Source: Oxyruncus cristatus
Lineage: Eukaryota > Chordata > Aves > Passeriformes > Cotingidae
Reading direction: 5' to 3'
Assembly: GCA_013399855.1 (NCBI GenBank)
Contig: VXAY01005593.1
Span: forward strand, 620,001 to 684,000
Length of the DNA stretch: 64,000 nucleotides
Shown piece by piece: positions 11,617 to 24,700 of this stretch. A program made the translations under genes and the position numbers. Each line of letters opens with the position of its first letter. The stretch's first letter is position 1. The notes beneath the pieces are model-generated. The model did not search any database and had not been told where the DNA came from. It saw only the letters and a list, made by a program, of their open reading frames with translations.

Positions 11617-14600
11617 GTGAGTTGTGATATGTACTTCTTCTGTGGTTTGGCTCGGTTTGTCTGCTGGCTTTACCCCTGTGCACCTACCAGGTCAGGAGAA
11701 TTCCCTTTGCCTCATGTTTTAATCATTCTGATATCAATCCTATATGGAAAATGTGAATCTGAGACATGGCCTACGGTACTGTCTTACATTTGTCAGGTGT
11801 ATGTGATTCTGTGCTGCCTCAATTGCCATAAGATCTCAATTGCCTGGACGGAGTGTTAGTTGTGCTGGAGAAACAGGGTCTTTCTTGAAAAATGGAGGTC
11901 TATCCTTTCTGCTTCAGCAGCAGGGCAGATTACACTTGCAAGACAGATATGCTTGGGAAGTAACTGGCTGTAATTAATGCTTTGTATAGCCTGGTGGGGG
12001 GAAGATGAGTAAGGATCTTTTAAATTTCCACATTTTCATGGAAATATTTCCATATAGTGAAGCTCCCTCCTTCTCCCACCTCCTTTTACATCTTTCCTCC
12101 CACATGTTTCTTAAGAGATACTGAAACTGATCTTGGAAAATACTGATTCCTTCTTTCATTCTTTGCCTTATACTATCCCTGCCTACCCACACTAACTTCC
12201 CTTCCCTCTCCCTGTACATGAGTGGAAAAAGCACAACTGCTCCTAATATGATATGAAATAAATACTGCTGTGCAAGCAGTGGAAGAAGAATTCCCTTTGA
12301 AACATGGAAGAGTGCTCTAAGAAAAAGTAGGCTTGCACTTTACTATCCTCAGAGACAAGTAGATTTTTTTTTCCAGTTGAATTTGTTCACTTTGGGTGTT
12401 TGTGTAGAGGCTGTAAATTGATAACTATTGGTCCTGCCTGATGCAGGGACAGAATGTCACAATCACATCCCACCAGGGGCTGGTGACTTGTGAGTCTTGA
12501 CCTGACTATGAGGTCTTGCAGGTTTTGGCAACAACTGTGTCCCCTGGCTTATTAAAATGGAACACATGACAAATGTCGAAGCTAAAAGATGGGCTTAAAT
12601 AGGCATTGAAACACAGCAAAGTATAGAGGAAAAACTTTTCTTAAGTTACATTCTCCCACCTGCTTTGGGGTTGGGCTGTGCACACAGTGCTGCAGGAACA
12701 GAAAAGCAATCCTGAGCAGAAACTGCACTGAGTTTGGTTCTAAACTAATTCAGTTTCAGCAGGAAGCACCTTGGGATTTTCTGACAGTCTCTAGTCTGTG
12801 GAGTCACAGCTGCTGTGCTCCCTGGGACCTAAGTCTTCCAGGAGTCTGGGAGGACTGTTCAGAATAGCTGGATACAGCCTCAGGGTATTTGAAGCCTCTG
12901 TTGACACCAAATGCTTTCTTGATCCTTCCAGATGGAAGAAGCAAGAAAAAAGGTTGTGGCTTTTCCCCCTTATTTTTTTCCTTTACTACACTTAGTTTCC
13001 AAGAGATGCAGGACTGGAGGGAACATCTGGCCTTTCTCTCCAGCTGTCAAGAGTGAACATAACAGAGAAGCGACCCTCAGGAGGGAGGATACGGCTCTAG
13101 GTGACACTTCAATGCAGTGAACTACCTGGGCTTGTGTCACACAGGAGGGTGTTTTGCCTTCCCTGGTGCAGATGAGCTTGAAGTGTAGTTAAATCTGGTG
13201 ATGAGTTTAAAAGGTTGTCCAAGTTTTAATGCTCTAATAAGCTGTGTTATCTTTCAAGCCCTTGTTAAGAGGGAACTCTTTTCTGAGGAAGCTGGTCCAT
13301 GGTCCATCACTGACAACAGCACTTGTAAGAAGATACTTGTTAAATGCTTTTTGCATCTCTGAAACCTGTTTTATAACTCACTTCATGATACTACTTGTTT
13401 GCTTTGGGATTCACAATCGCTGCCGTGGAAGTCCCACTAGGCAACCCCAAAAGGTCTGCTTTTGTGTCTGCTAAAGTGTGTGTAACATCCCAACGTGTTG
13501 CTCACTTCCAGTTTTATACAAGTTGCTGTGTTCTCATGCCTTCCCCCGGTGAGGACTGGGCATGCTGAATGCAGCAAACACACTACCCAGGCCAGCAAGT
13601 ATCTTGGCTCTGTGCTGGACACAGGGAAAACCTACCCGTGGTAACCAGCGATCTTTTGCTGTGAAACAAAAATATCTCCTGTATCAGTGCCTCTGTTGCT
13701 TTCGTCTTGCTGTCTCTGTATCTTTATTTAAGAAAGATTTGGATTACTTTTTGTTGACAAGTCTTTGAATCTCCTCGCTCTCCTTAATCCCCAGCCCTGT
13801 GTGCCGGGGTGTGCATAACCAGTGCCTGGTTACAAAGCATTTTTTCCAGCAGCCCAGCTGGGCCCCTTCCCCAGCTGGCTCCCTGCTGCAGGCACAGCTC
13901 AGCGGGTGAGTGCTCATCCCAGCAGGGCACTGCACCATCACACTTTGGGAGCCTCATAGAGCAACAAGACGTTCAGGGCCTTGGTATTTGCTTTGGTTAA
14001 TGTGATCTGAAAGTTACATGCAGAGAATGCTCCTCTAACACAGGCAGGGCTGCAGTAATGCGATTATCCTCTGCCTGTGTGGGTATGAGGCGGGAAACAG
14101 CTCTACACCCTCCCTTTCACTTCAGTCAGTGCTTGGAGAATCCATCCCTGTCTGTCGGAGATGGAGACTTGGAGCCCTGTCACTGATGCTAAATGAAGGC
14201 AGCGGCGATGCAAGTGTGCGTGTACAAGTGGGGTTGTCATCACGTAAAAATACAGATCACTACAAAATTCTGCAGCTAATTGGACGTGGTTCAGTTCAGA
14301 CAGAATTGGTGCGTGATTGTGCTGCTGTGTAGCACGGTGTTTTGCTCCATCTTGAACTGCACTCTGGTGCAGTGTTGTCAAATAATATTCAGCTGATCTG
14401 ATAATGGTTATTTATTTTAAATTAAATAATGGATACTGCTTTTCACGAAGTTAATCTTATACTTTCTGCCAGACGCTGGCTTTTGACTGCTGCTGGTGAT
14501 GGGATTCTGCCTCACCTTGATCTGATCTGACCTGATACAGTTACTTTATATATTTCAGTTTTGCTTCTTTCGATTAAAAATTACAAGGAAAAAACAGTCT

Positions 14601-15994
14601 TAGTTCCCAAGACCAGTAGTGTAAGTCAATCCTAAGTGACAGCCATACACTTAGTGTCCTTGCAGTCTGACTTTCTTTTGCACAGGTTGTTCCATGATAA
14701 TCCAAAGTAGTAACTGTTGTTTAGCCTTGCAGCTCAGTACATTCATCCATACCTGTACCCTCCTCTTAAACTACATGACAGTAAAATGTAAAACTTTAAA
14801 AGCAATTAATATCTATGAAGTGTAAGAGAATCCATGAAGAAAAGTATCACCTTCATTAGGAATGTGGTAGAAAATGGCAGTGAGTGAGAGAGAAACCTGT
14901 GCTTTGTTCCTGGCTCTGCTACTGTTGGACTAAAAGACCATCGCCTCTGCCTTTTGCCTGAGTTTTCTTCCTTATAGAATGAGAGAGTGACATACATAAC
15001 CTTAGAGCAATTTGAAATGTCAATCTAGATCTACTACTCTTTGAACTATTAGGCTTGTTTTTAATTTGTAGAATGTGGAAAATAATGCTCTTGGAAAACT
15101 TTAAATTTAGGACAAATGGTGCAGAGGAGCCTCTAGTGAAACCTTTTTAAAAATTTTTGCTTTAAAAAAAGTTAATCTGTTCAAGTGAAGTCTTTGTACC
15201 CAAAAGTAGATTAACTATAGTTGCAGTTGCGCAGAATCCAGAAAGCAGGATTCAGTGAGAGAACTTGTAAAAAGCCAGATTATAGCAGCACAAAAAGATG
15301 TTTTCTAAAGAATAAGAACACCTTTTGCTGTCCACAGTGTTCCACGTAAACTCATTATCACACATTTGAGCATCGAGCTGTGTGTGCTCACGCATGCCTG
15401 TGCAGTTGTGTGCTAACTCGTGACGTGTTCATGTGCTGCCTTCTGTGTGCCTGCTGTGCATCCTCCTGTCAGCAGCCTGTTCTTGCAGCTGTTCCTCAGC
15501 ATCTGCTGGACCTGCAAGACATCTACACACACACCTGGCACTCCCACACATGTGCTCACTCAACACAGTAGCCAACATTTTGTGCTTTTGGCTGGACTTC
15601 TCCAGACCCTGCGGTGTCTAGATAAATACTGCTATTTATTACACATTAAATTTAGGGTTATTAATTATATCAGTATAACCTAATTTATATCACCATAAAC
15701 AGCAGTAATAAATGATGCCAAATGCTAACATTTGATGCTTGCCAATTGTGCCTATTTCAGGGTGTGTTTTTGTTTTTTTTTCCTCTCCGGTTCCCAGAAG
15801 TATTAAATGAAAAATGATTGGCCTTGTAAGATCATTGCTCAAGCAAGAAGTGGAAGGTCCTGGGGAAATGATTTTATGTTAAAGAATACTTCCCATGCAG
15901 ACTGCTCATGAAGTATCTATGCATTTTGTGTATTCAGAAATTCTCTTTCCAGTGGCAAATCCTTTGCTGTCCAGTATCACAGCCCTCTGAGTTC

Positions 15995-16100
15995 ATCTCC
16001 CTCCTGTGCTGCCATCTTCTTCCCCTTCCTTTTCTTCCTTTTAACATTCCTTCTGTTTTTTCATCTGCCTCCCTTTTCTCACTCTTCCCTCCCTCCTGCT
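15995..16100. repeat. Pyrimidine-rich tract
   Basis: This is roughly 100 bases of mostly C and T on the + strand, made of CTTCC, CCTTT and CTCCC runs. It explains the lysine- and arginine-rich minus-strand frame of 95 codons overlapping it, which is a composition artefact. A polypurine-polypyrimidine stretch of this kind can adopt non-B DNA, but nothing here shows that it does. Confidence 0.6.
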
Positions 16101-19100
16101 GAATTAGAGGCTTTTCATTGAAAAGAACTTGATGCATTTTATGAATTAATTGAACCAATGAGTGGAGATGGGATCTGGTGAGTCTTTTTTTGATAAAGGA
16201 AATAAATTTATTGGAAGCCACATGATTTCTTCAAAGCCATGCGTAACTACAGTAGCAGTTAGGTGGAGGAAATCCTGATTTGCATTTTGAATTATAGCCA
16301 CTGACTATTCTTTACCTGGTTTATAAACACCTTGTTCCCTCCTGCACTTTCTCTGCCATAACACAGGCTGAGTAAGCTTTGCTGCTCCAAGGTAAGGCAG
16401 GTGAGGTGCTGGGTTTCCTGTCTCTCCATTGATGCTCCCTCCCCTTTTATTTAGTCTGTCTGTTCCACCCCTGTTTACTCAGGGGGCTTTGTGCATTACC
16501 TCCTCAAATCTAGCAGGGAAGAGCATTAGTTTTTTGACAATTACTGAAATGGAGAGAGAGAAATGACCACTAAAATCCCTTCTAGAGCAGGTTTCCTCTG
16601 CTACAAAGGCTTTTTAGCTTTCTCAAAAGCTACAAAGGAAAAAAAGGAGTGTACTCGCACTAAATTTTTGGAACCTGGTCCTTTCTGTTTTGGAGGGCAA
16701 TCTTAAGAGGAGGAGAAGCATGTTTGTTTCTATACCCAGAACGCACTATTTGTATACGACCTTTTTGTTTCCTATATCGATGCTGAACTGAGATATTGCA
16801 TTCTTGGGGCAATAAGAGGCAGAAATTATCAGGGATTGGGGAAAAAAAAAGCTAATGTCTAGTCTAAGGAGTCAGTTTATGATCCAGAACTGCATCCTCA
16901 AGGACTAAATCTTGAGGTGATGTCACACAAAGCTGTACAACTGCAGACATGCCCCCTTCTCTTTATTGCTTCTCTGTGGTCAGAGGATTGAAAGAGAAGT
17001 TTAATTCTCACAGTCTAGCCTCACATAACTAAATTGGTGCCGTGCACTCTGCAAACACACTCCAAATGCTCTCTCCAGACTACTTAATCTGTGATGTGTT
17101 TGTTTCTCTAAGGATAGTGCAGAGATGTGGGAGGGCTGGGAGAGGAGTGTTTTGAATTAATACAATCTCTCTTTAGAAGACTGCTACTACAGGACTAGTG
17201 TGCAACTCTTCTTTGACAGGTGCTGTATGAGTTTGTCCTCTCTGTTTTCTTCACAAGTATAAATTGTCACCACCTTAACAAAAGTAGTTGGGTAGGCATA
17301 GGGAAGCCAAAGCATATTTGGATTTAAAAAAAAAAAGAGCATTTTGTAAAATTGGAAAGACTCAAACCTTACTCACAAAGTGTAACTCAGAGCACAGCCA
17401 CGGTAAGGTGGCAAGTTTGTTTGCAGTGGTTGTTTTCTTAAGACCTCAGAGGTGCTAAAGATATGAAACCTGTACTGGCATACTTTGTGGGTCTGGGAAG
17501 TGCATATGAAGTGTGGGCTAATTTTCCTCAAGTGGAGCAGAAGTTTTTGAAGCTCTTTAGTGCCTCAGGTGTTGCTCCTGTTGCCCTCCACTGAGAGGAC
17601 AGTGATGAATTGGGGAGCTTAGGGTAGCAAATATAGCTAGTGCCTGCACAGCATGAGATAAAATACGAGCTGCACTATTTCTTAGCTCTCATCTCCTCAA
17701 ACTGTTCCTTGGTGGAGCCAGAAAGGGGGTCTCACCCTGCACCACTCACTTGAGTTCCTCTCTGCTGTGGGAGGTACCCCAGTCTCAGCCAAGGCCCCTT
17801 GTTCTGTGCTGGTGTGGCAGCCCATCCTTGGCTCACCTGCTGTGATAAACATCCCTCTGAAGACAGCTGCACCCCAGGACTCTCCCCTCTGACAGCACTT
17901 CCAGGGCAGGATTGTTTATTCCTTCCTTTATCAGCCAGAGCTGCTGGGCCCCCTGAGTTATTAGCTCTATTCACTCATTGTCAGTGTTTCCTCCTTTGTA
18001 AATATGCCCCCATATGTCTCTGCTCCCGAGGAATATGCTTTCTTTTCTATTTACTGCTTTTCCCAGGCCCCCACCTCCTCATCTCTATCTCTACCCAACG
18101 GCCCAATAACAGCCAAGGAGATAAATAAGCTCCATAACTCTTCCCAGCTATTATATTTTTGTTGTTGTTGTTACCCTGCATGGTAATATATATAATAACA
18201 AGGAAACAAATCTTATTACTAAAGTAATTACAATAAATAAAAAGCGGAGAGGGGAGAGGAAGGAAGGGTCTGTTGAGGGAGTGATTGTAGTAGGATTTTT
18301 TAAAATTTAATTTACTTGAGATGTTCTCTGCCACTTTGTTGATACCCTGCTGAGGGGGGCTGTGACTAATTAGCAGCCAGCTGTTGTTTTAACACCCTCA
18401 CCTAATTTATTGTGTGCCTGAGCCTCTAAAACAGGAGCCTCTGTGATATCATTGTCTGTGGGACTCGGCACCAGCCTTGTCTCAGTGACTGGCTTTATTG
18501 CTTGGTGCTTTTGTTTCCCAGCAGCAGTGTAGCTGAAATTTTGGGTGCTTTGCTGCAATTTCTTTTATCTTCAGCATATGCCATATGCTTCCAGGAGCTT
18601 GAGCTACAGGGGGAACACCAAACTATTGCTTATAACTGCTTGTCGCAGTGTCCGGTCTAATAACTGACCAACACAACTGCTAGTTTTTGACAGGGCACTA
18701 GAAAGTCTGGGTTGAAAAGGGTCTTGGCTTTGTTAAACTCTAAATTCTGAACCTCATTCTCCTGTTTTCAGATTTCTTATGGAAGTGTCATATTGTTCCT
18801 GCTACTAGAATGGAGATTGCAACATCGTCTGTCTTCTAAATGGTCATGCAAACTAATTAGTTAATGGCCATATTAAAACTGGAAAGATCTAATGCATTGT
18901 TCCTTGTTGCATTAGTCTCCCTGTTGCCAATTTCAAAAGCACGTGCAGTCTTTGTAAGCTCTTAAACAGTAAAGGTACGCGAGGAGTTGAGTGCCTGTCC
19001 CTTTGCTCTTTGCTATCCAATTTGTGCTGGTGATGCAAGGTCACTTGGGAGTTTCATTGCAAAAATCCCTGGGCGTGGCCTCAGTGATGTTACTCTTTTG

Positions 19101-21685
19101 AATTGCTAAACGTTTCAGCTTTTAACCTTAGAGATTAGTTCACTTTAGTTTTCAAGACAGCAGAATATTAGTTATGAGCAGGTTGTTCCACAGGCTCAGA
19201 AAGGAATCCTTTTTGTTCTGCATTCATGTCTGCTTTCCTGACTGATGGTGGAGTTCGTATAATCAGATGTTTGTGCTCCTTTGAAGACATTTTCAGGAGC
19301 CAGGAGACTGGTGTACAAAGCTAGCTTTTAGTAAAGTTAATGAGATGATTGAATTATATTATAATTCTTGTTAGCTTGATTGTGTATCATTATCCCTTTT
19401 GTTTGTTATTATGCTTATTTGAGTCCCATTTGTGGTATATTATTCCCATAACAATTGTGCCCATGCTAGGCTCTGTATAGAGACAGGCAAGGAGCAGCTG
19501 GTCCCTTGTTAGAAACTGGTGCATTAGTGGCACAGGCTGTGCAATAGGATTGGTGAGAATGAAAAGGATGCTTGCCTGTTGCTCTCATGCAGCCTGATCC
19601 ATCTTCTCAGCCCTGGCCACAGGATGCATTTCATGGGGCTGTGACCTTTTCAGAGCTCTTCTTCAGGATTACATCCTGGCATAGGGAAAATATTCTGCTG
19701 CAGTGCCTTCCACAACCACCTGATGAAGGTTTGTGAAGAATACCTCAATGTCATCAATGCAGGAATTGGAGAAATGTATTAAAAATCAGGAGTCCTATAC
19801 CTTCAGGGAATTTACAGGAAGTACCTGCAAAGCCTGACCCAGCTGGCTGCGTAAGTAAAACTACACTGAAACATGTCATTGCTGCTGAATTTGGAGGCTA
19901 CCTTGCAGCTGATTGTGGTAGACATCAAATACTGATAGCACAACTGAATATTTTGGAAATGAGCCAGTATCATGAGTAAAGGCTGCCCCCCCCGCTGCTA
20001 AAACCCATGACATTCTGTCACCCATCTCAACATCAAATCTGTTTGCTTGAGTTAATGCCCATTGGAAGCTAGAGATGTAGTGATGGAGTTGTTATTCATA
20101 GGATGGAAAAAGAGAAGTCCACAAAATGAAATTGTAAAAACTTCACTTTTATAGATGCAGTGAAGAATGTCCAATATTTTACTGCAATATCCACACTACC
20201 TGGAAAGCTGAAATTGCCTGGGAATGAGGGTTATTGTCTCTCGTAATATACCTTCATATATTACCCTGTGTAATAAATCAAGCAGTATTTCTTTTGCCAT
20301 GAGAAGTGGACACCCCTGAAGTTCCAAGTGACACTTCACATTTTATATGGCCATACCTTCCCTTTTAAGTATTAAAACACATAATTTTTTTTGTGAAATA
20401 CGCACAGAAGTCTTTTTTGAAAGCCTATCAACAAAGAAATCAGAATCCTGGGTTTGCAAATGCAAAGCTGCTTTTCCATGGGTTTGCATTTAAAATAATC
20501 TATGTGGGGTTAGCTTTGTGTTTTGGTAATGTTGTTCTTTAACATTTATATTTGTGTTTCTCCCTTACTTTTCCCTCCCCTCTCTTTGGAATTTGTTATT
20601 CAAATGTAACATTAAAAGCTGGCAAAGTACTCTGAGAGGAGATATATAATGACCTTGGGTTGGGGACTGGCAATTTGAAACAGCGTTGGTAGAAGCATGA
20701 TGAAGAGCCTTGTCCACAAAAATAAGCTTCATTTAAAAGCTTTTGTTTTCAAAATCGCTGTGCAGAAATGTACCTACAGAGGTCCAGCTGAAGTGGAATT
20801 GTTTTCCTGTGTACATGGTTCATGTGATTGCAACTGGGGTAATTACACAGACAAAAACTTGCACCAGTGGTACTAGCAAATCACCACCCTAATTTATAAA
20901 TCCAGCTTTATGTCCCACAGAAGCATCAAGAAAATAAAATCCAGCAAATTGAGTCAATGTTATAACGAGTGTGAGAAAGCAAAAACCTTTTCTGCGACCT
21001 AACAGGCAGCACTGCTGGGAGTCAGGAGAAAGGTGCAGCACAGTTTTAATCCTGCAAAGCAGCTCAGAGTCTTGAAGGCTTAAAAAAAAGGCACAAAAAA
21101 ATGATGAGATTGGCAGGGAAGAGAACTCCAGTGACAGTGCACCTTGGGAATATGCATGCTGCAAAACTGTGGAGTTAGTATTTGAATACATCCTTCTTGA
21201 TGATACCATAACCCTAATAGGGACTCTCAGGTAACAGCTGATGTTTTTCTGCATCGGAATTGTGATGACTTATAACGTTAAATTCTTCAGAAATTATGCT
21301 ATATTCAGAGTTGTGTAGCACTGAGCAACTTTTCTGTGGCCTTCTAGAATTAGCTTGTTGAATTTCACAAGAGGATGTGTCCTTATATAAAATGGTTAGA
21401 TGCTCAGTTATATCCCTTGGACTCTTCCATGTCTGGGAAAGCAGAACACAGAGGAGAACTGGTAGTGAACAATATAGTCTAGGTATTAATTCACTCATTT
21501 GATTGCTATTGTTTGTCTGTCACAAATGACAAAAGCTTAAGGACTATTGTGATAGTTGGAGAAGAGCTGCTATATACTACTGTGTGTATATATATATTTC
21601 CCAGAATGCAAACAGGAAAAAGGATTTATTTCTAAATAAATACACATAACAATTCATAATCAGGTCAGCATCTTCATGGAATGCT

Positions 21686-21730
21686 GTTTTTGTTGTTTTG
21701 GTTTTTTGTTTTTGTTTTTTTTTTTTTTTT
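21686..21730 (+). repeat. T/G simple tract ending in poly-T
   Basis: The + strand carries TGTTGTTTTGG-like sequence running into about 16 consecutive T. It is the first of the sense-strand T/G tracts in the large intron, more than 13 kb from the next one. It may be a degenerate (TTTG)n microsatellite, or the reverse complement of an A-rich retrocopy tail. No retrocopy body was recognised beside it. Confidence 0.75.
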
Positions 21731-24700
21731 AAAGTAAGCAGGCAATAACAAGGTGTGAGTGCAAGGATTCTTTTCATGTACATCCCATGACAGCATCTCT
21801 AGTAGCAATTTCCTTCTCTGCTCCCCATGTTCCCCCACTTTTCTCCCAAAATACTCATAAGCTCAACTTCTGAAGGAGAGTGAAGTACCAGTCCTCCCAG
21901 GGATACTGGTTCCTACTGAACTGACTAAAGCAGAAATTTGGCTTTCAGTTCTAGCTCTGGTCTATGGTGTCTTCTACCAGCAGCAATAGTAATAACACTA
22001 ATAAAAACTTACTTCTTGAGGTAGTTTCCTGTATTTGTTGTCTGTTAGCTAACAAAAGGTCATTAACATAAAAACAAAAGGCAAAGATTAAAAAAGTGAT
22101 GATTTTTCTTTCTTCCCCCTAACAGTTATGGCACATAAGAGGATGTAAAGTGCAGAGCAGCTGAACGCTCATAAACTATTTTAATACCATTTAGAAATGA
22201 GAAGAACCAGGGAAAGAGGCTTTATGTAGCAATGTAGTTTATTGCACTAATCAGTCACTTCTACAGAGCACTATCATGGCTTTAAATCCTTGCTTCAGTG
22301 ACGTGAAAAAAAATTGGTGATCTCTCATCCAAGTCTCTAATAGATCTTGGTCTATATAATAGAAGTCTCTAGTACCTCATTTGAGTAGCAGTGAATTCTA
22401 TGCTTAGATGGATATAATGTTAGGAAAAACAGGTCAGAATTACACCTGTGACAACAGCACACAAGGTCTGAAAGTGAAGTAGAAGGAGCTATGGGAGATT
22501 AAACTATGTTTCACATGGATATTTTTAGATGACAGAAATAACATCTTTGGGGTTAAGCTGAGATCTCTGGAAAGGCAGCTGATGCTTTGTGGTTTGAACC
22601 ATCTCCGTGGAATAGCCAAACCTGTGGATTTACCCGTCAAGTGTGTTACTATAAAGCCATGTAGAGTTTGAGTGTGGAAATCCTAAGACAGTTGTAGAGC
22701 AGTTCTTTTCCTCTCCAGAACATGGATGTTACACAAAAGGGAGTTTGCTTTCAAATAACTTTGTTTGCAGAATATGTTGCTTGGTCTTGTGCACGTGCTG
22801 GATTTCAGGTGGAGAAGTGCTATAAGTCACAGAAATTTCTGTCTCTTTCCCTGACATGCAGGTGAGGGCACCCTTGAACTGTGCAACTTCCCTGTCTATC
22901 TTTAAACAGCTTTGAAAGGGGTGTAATCCCATCCAGCACACACTCAGTTCAGAAATCAAACAGTGTCCATATCAGTGGCTCAGCACACTAATACAGCTGG
23001 GAATGTAAATAAAGAGGAGAATATTAAGAAAAAGCCTCAGTTGCTGTAAACAGTAGAAATACTTTGAATCAAATGTATCTTTTCATTACACAATTTCTTA
23101 TAAAAATAAAAGCTCAGCTCACGACTGTTATCTATAATGAACTGACCTTGATAGTGTTCATCCCTCTCCCTTTTCTAGCTGGTATGTGTGTGTTCTGATC
23201 ATGTGGACTGGTGACAGCACTTCATTTGCTGTATCTTTTGTCCCAGAGGGCATCCAAGTGCCATAGCAAACTACCTGCTTTACTTTCAGGCGTTGCTTAC
23301 CATCTGGCCTTTGGACTGGTTCGAAGTAGCTCTTTCATACCCTCTGAACCCAGTGCCTCTGAGTTTTGGGAGTTTCTGGTTTTAAGCCATTGGGCAGAAG
23401 TTGTGGCAACTAGGTCTGCAGCAGATGTTGCAAACTGCAGAAGAGAAATCACTTAGGTGCAATCAAACCCCTTCTGTTTTGTGTTTTTCCCTGAGCATCT
23501 TATTAATCTCCAAGAAACATGTGTGGCAGCTGGGAAACCATAATTTTACTTGCACGGGCTCAAATGGGAAGGTTGGTCCCTAAAGAGCATATATCTAATT
23601 CTGCACAAACTAGCTGTGGTGCCATGTATTACTCTGTCATTCCTAATTCTTGCTAAACCTTGTGTAAGCCTAAATAAGGGTTTGTTTTGAGGTTTGCCAA
23701 AAAAAAAAACTCTGTGGTCCAAGTGATGCAGTATTCTTTCTATGTGTGTAAATGCATGAGTAATCACGCTAACAGAAGCCATTTTGATCCAGATTGTCAG
23801 GATTGAAAGAATGCAGTTGTGCTTGAAAAATAGATATGCATTTGCATGCACAGTTACTCAAGCTGGAGTTTAGGCATTAAAGTGGCCATTTGTGCTCTCA
23901 TTTTCAATTATTATGTTCATCCTGTGGGAATGGGTTTGTGCAAATCAGCAACACAAATATGCATATGTTTTGTTGTGTACTATCCTGAAAACATGTTGCA
24001 TTGCTTGGGCATAAACTTGGATTGATTTATACCTTTTTCCCTTTGAAATTTCTATTTTAATCTGAGGAATGTGAGCTGTGGTGGCTGAATGGCAGCTCTT
24101 CAGCAGCATGTTTTCCTTTGTCAAATGGTTAACTCTCGTAATTGTTTCTGTAATGCAAGCTAATATTTCCAGCTAACAGTTATTTAGGGTACTGTCACGG
24201 CAAGCCGTAATTCAACCCCATTGCCTAGTGGCCCAAATAATGACCAAGGCTTGCCCCTAGCTGAATTATTGTTCTTATGCTTCCTACTTTCCCTACATAC
24301 ACATAAACAAGTCTGTCTTTATGCCAGACTGAAATACAAAGGAAAGCAGAAGCGATATTGTTGATTCAGAGCTCCTTCCTGCAGCTTCAGGGAGAGAGCT
24401 GCTTATAGGGCTGTGAAGGCATTTCTGAAGGGTTTTTCAGTGACTTGGCTCATAGGCTTCCTGGAGACTCACTAGGCTCTTACTTTGGCATATCTGTGAT
24501 AGATCCGTATTGAGCATCTACTGCAAAAAGTTGAGAGATAGTATGAAGAGGTCCAATCTGACATGGGAATGGAAGGCTATTAGGGCTGATGCTAAACTGC
24601 TGCTCACAGACCTTCATTACACTGAAGTTTGCACCAAAAATAGGAACATTTGAGTCAGCTGACTTGACTCAGCTTATGGAAATACCACTTGTAAAGAAAA

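Noticed and set aside
15934..16221. Lysine/arginine-rich 95-codon minus-strand frame
   Set aside because: It is the complement of a pyrimidine-rich tract; composition explains it.
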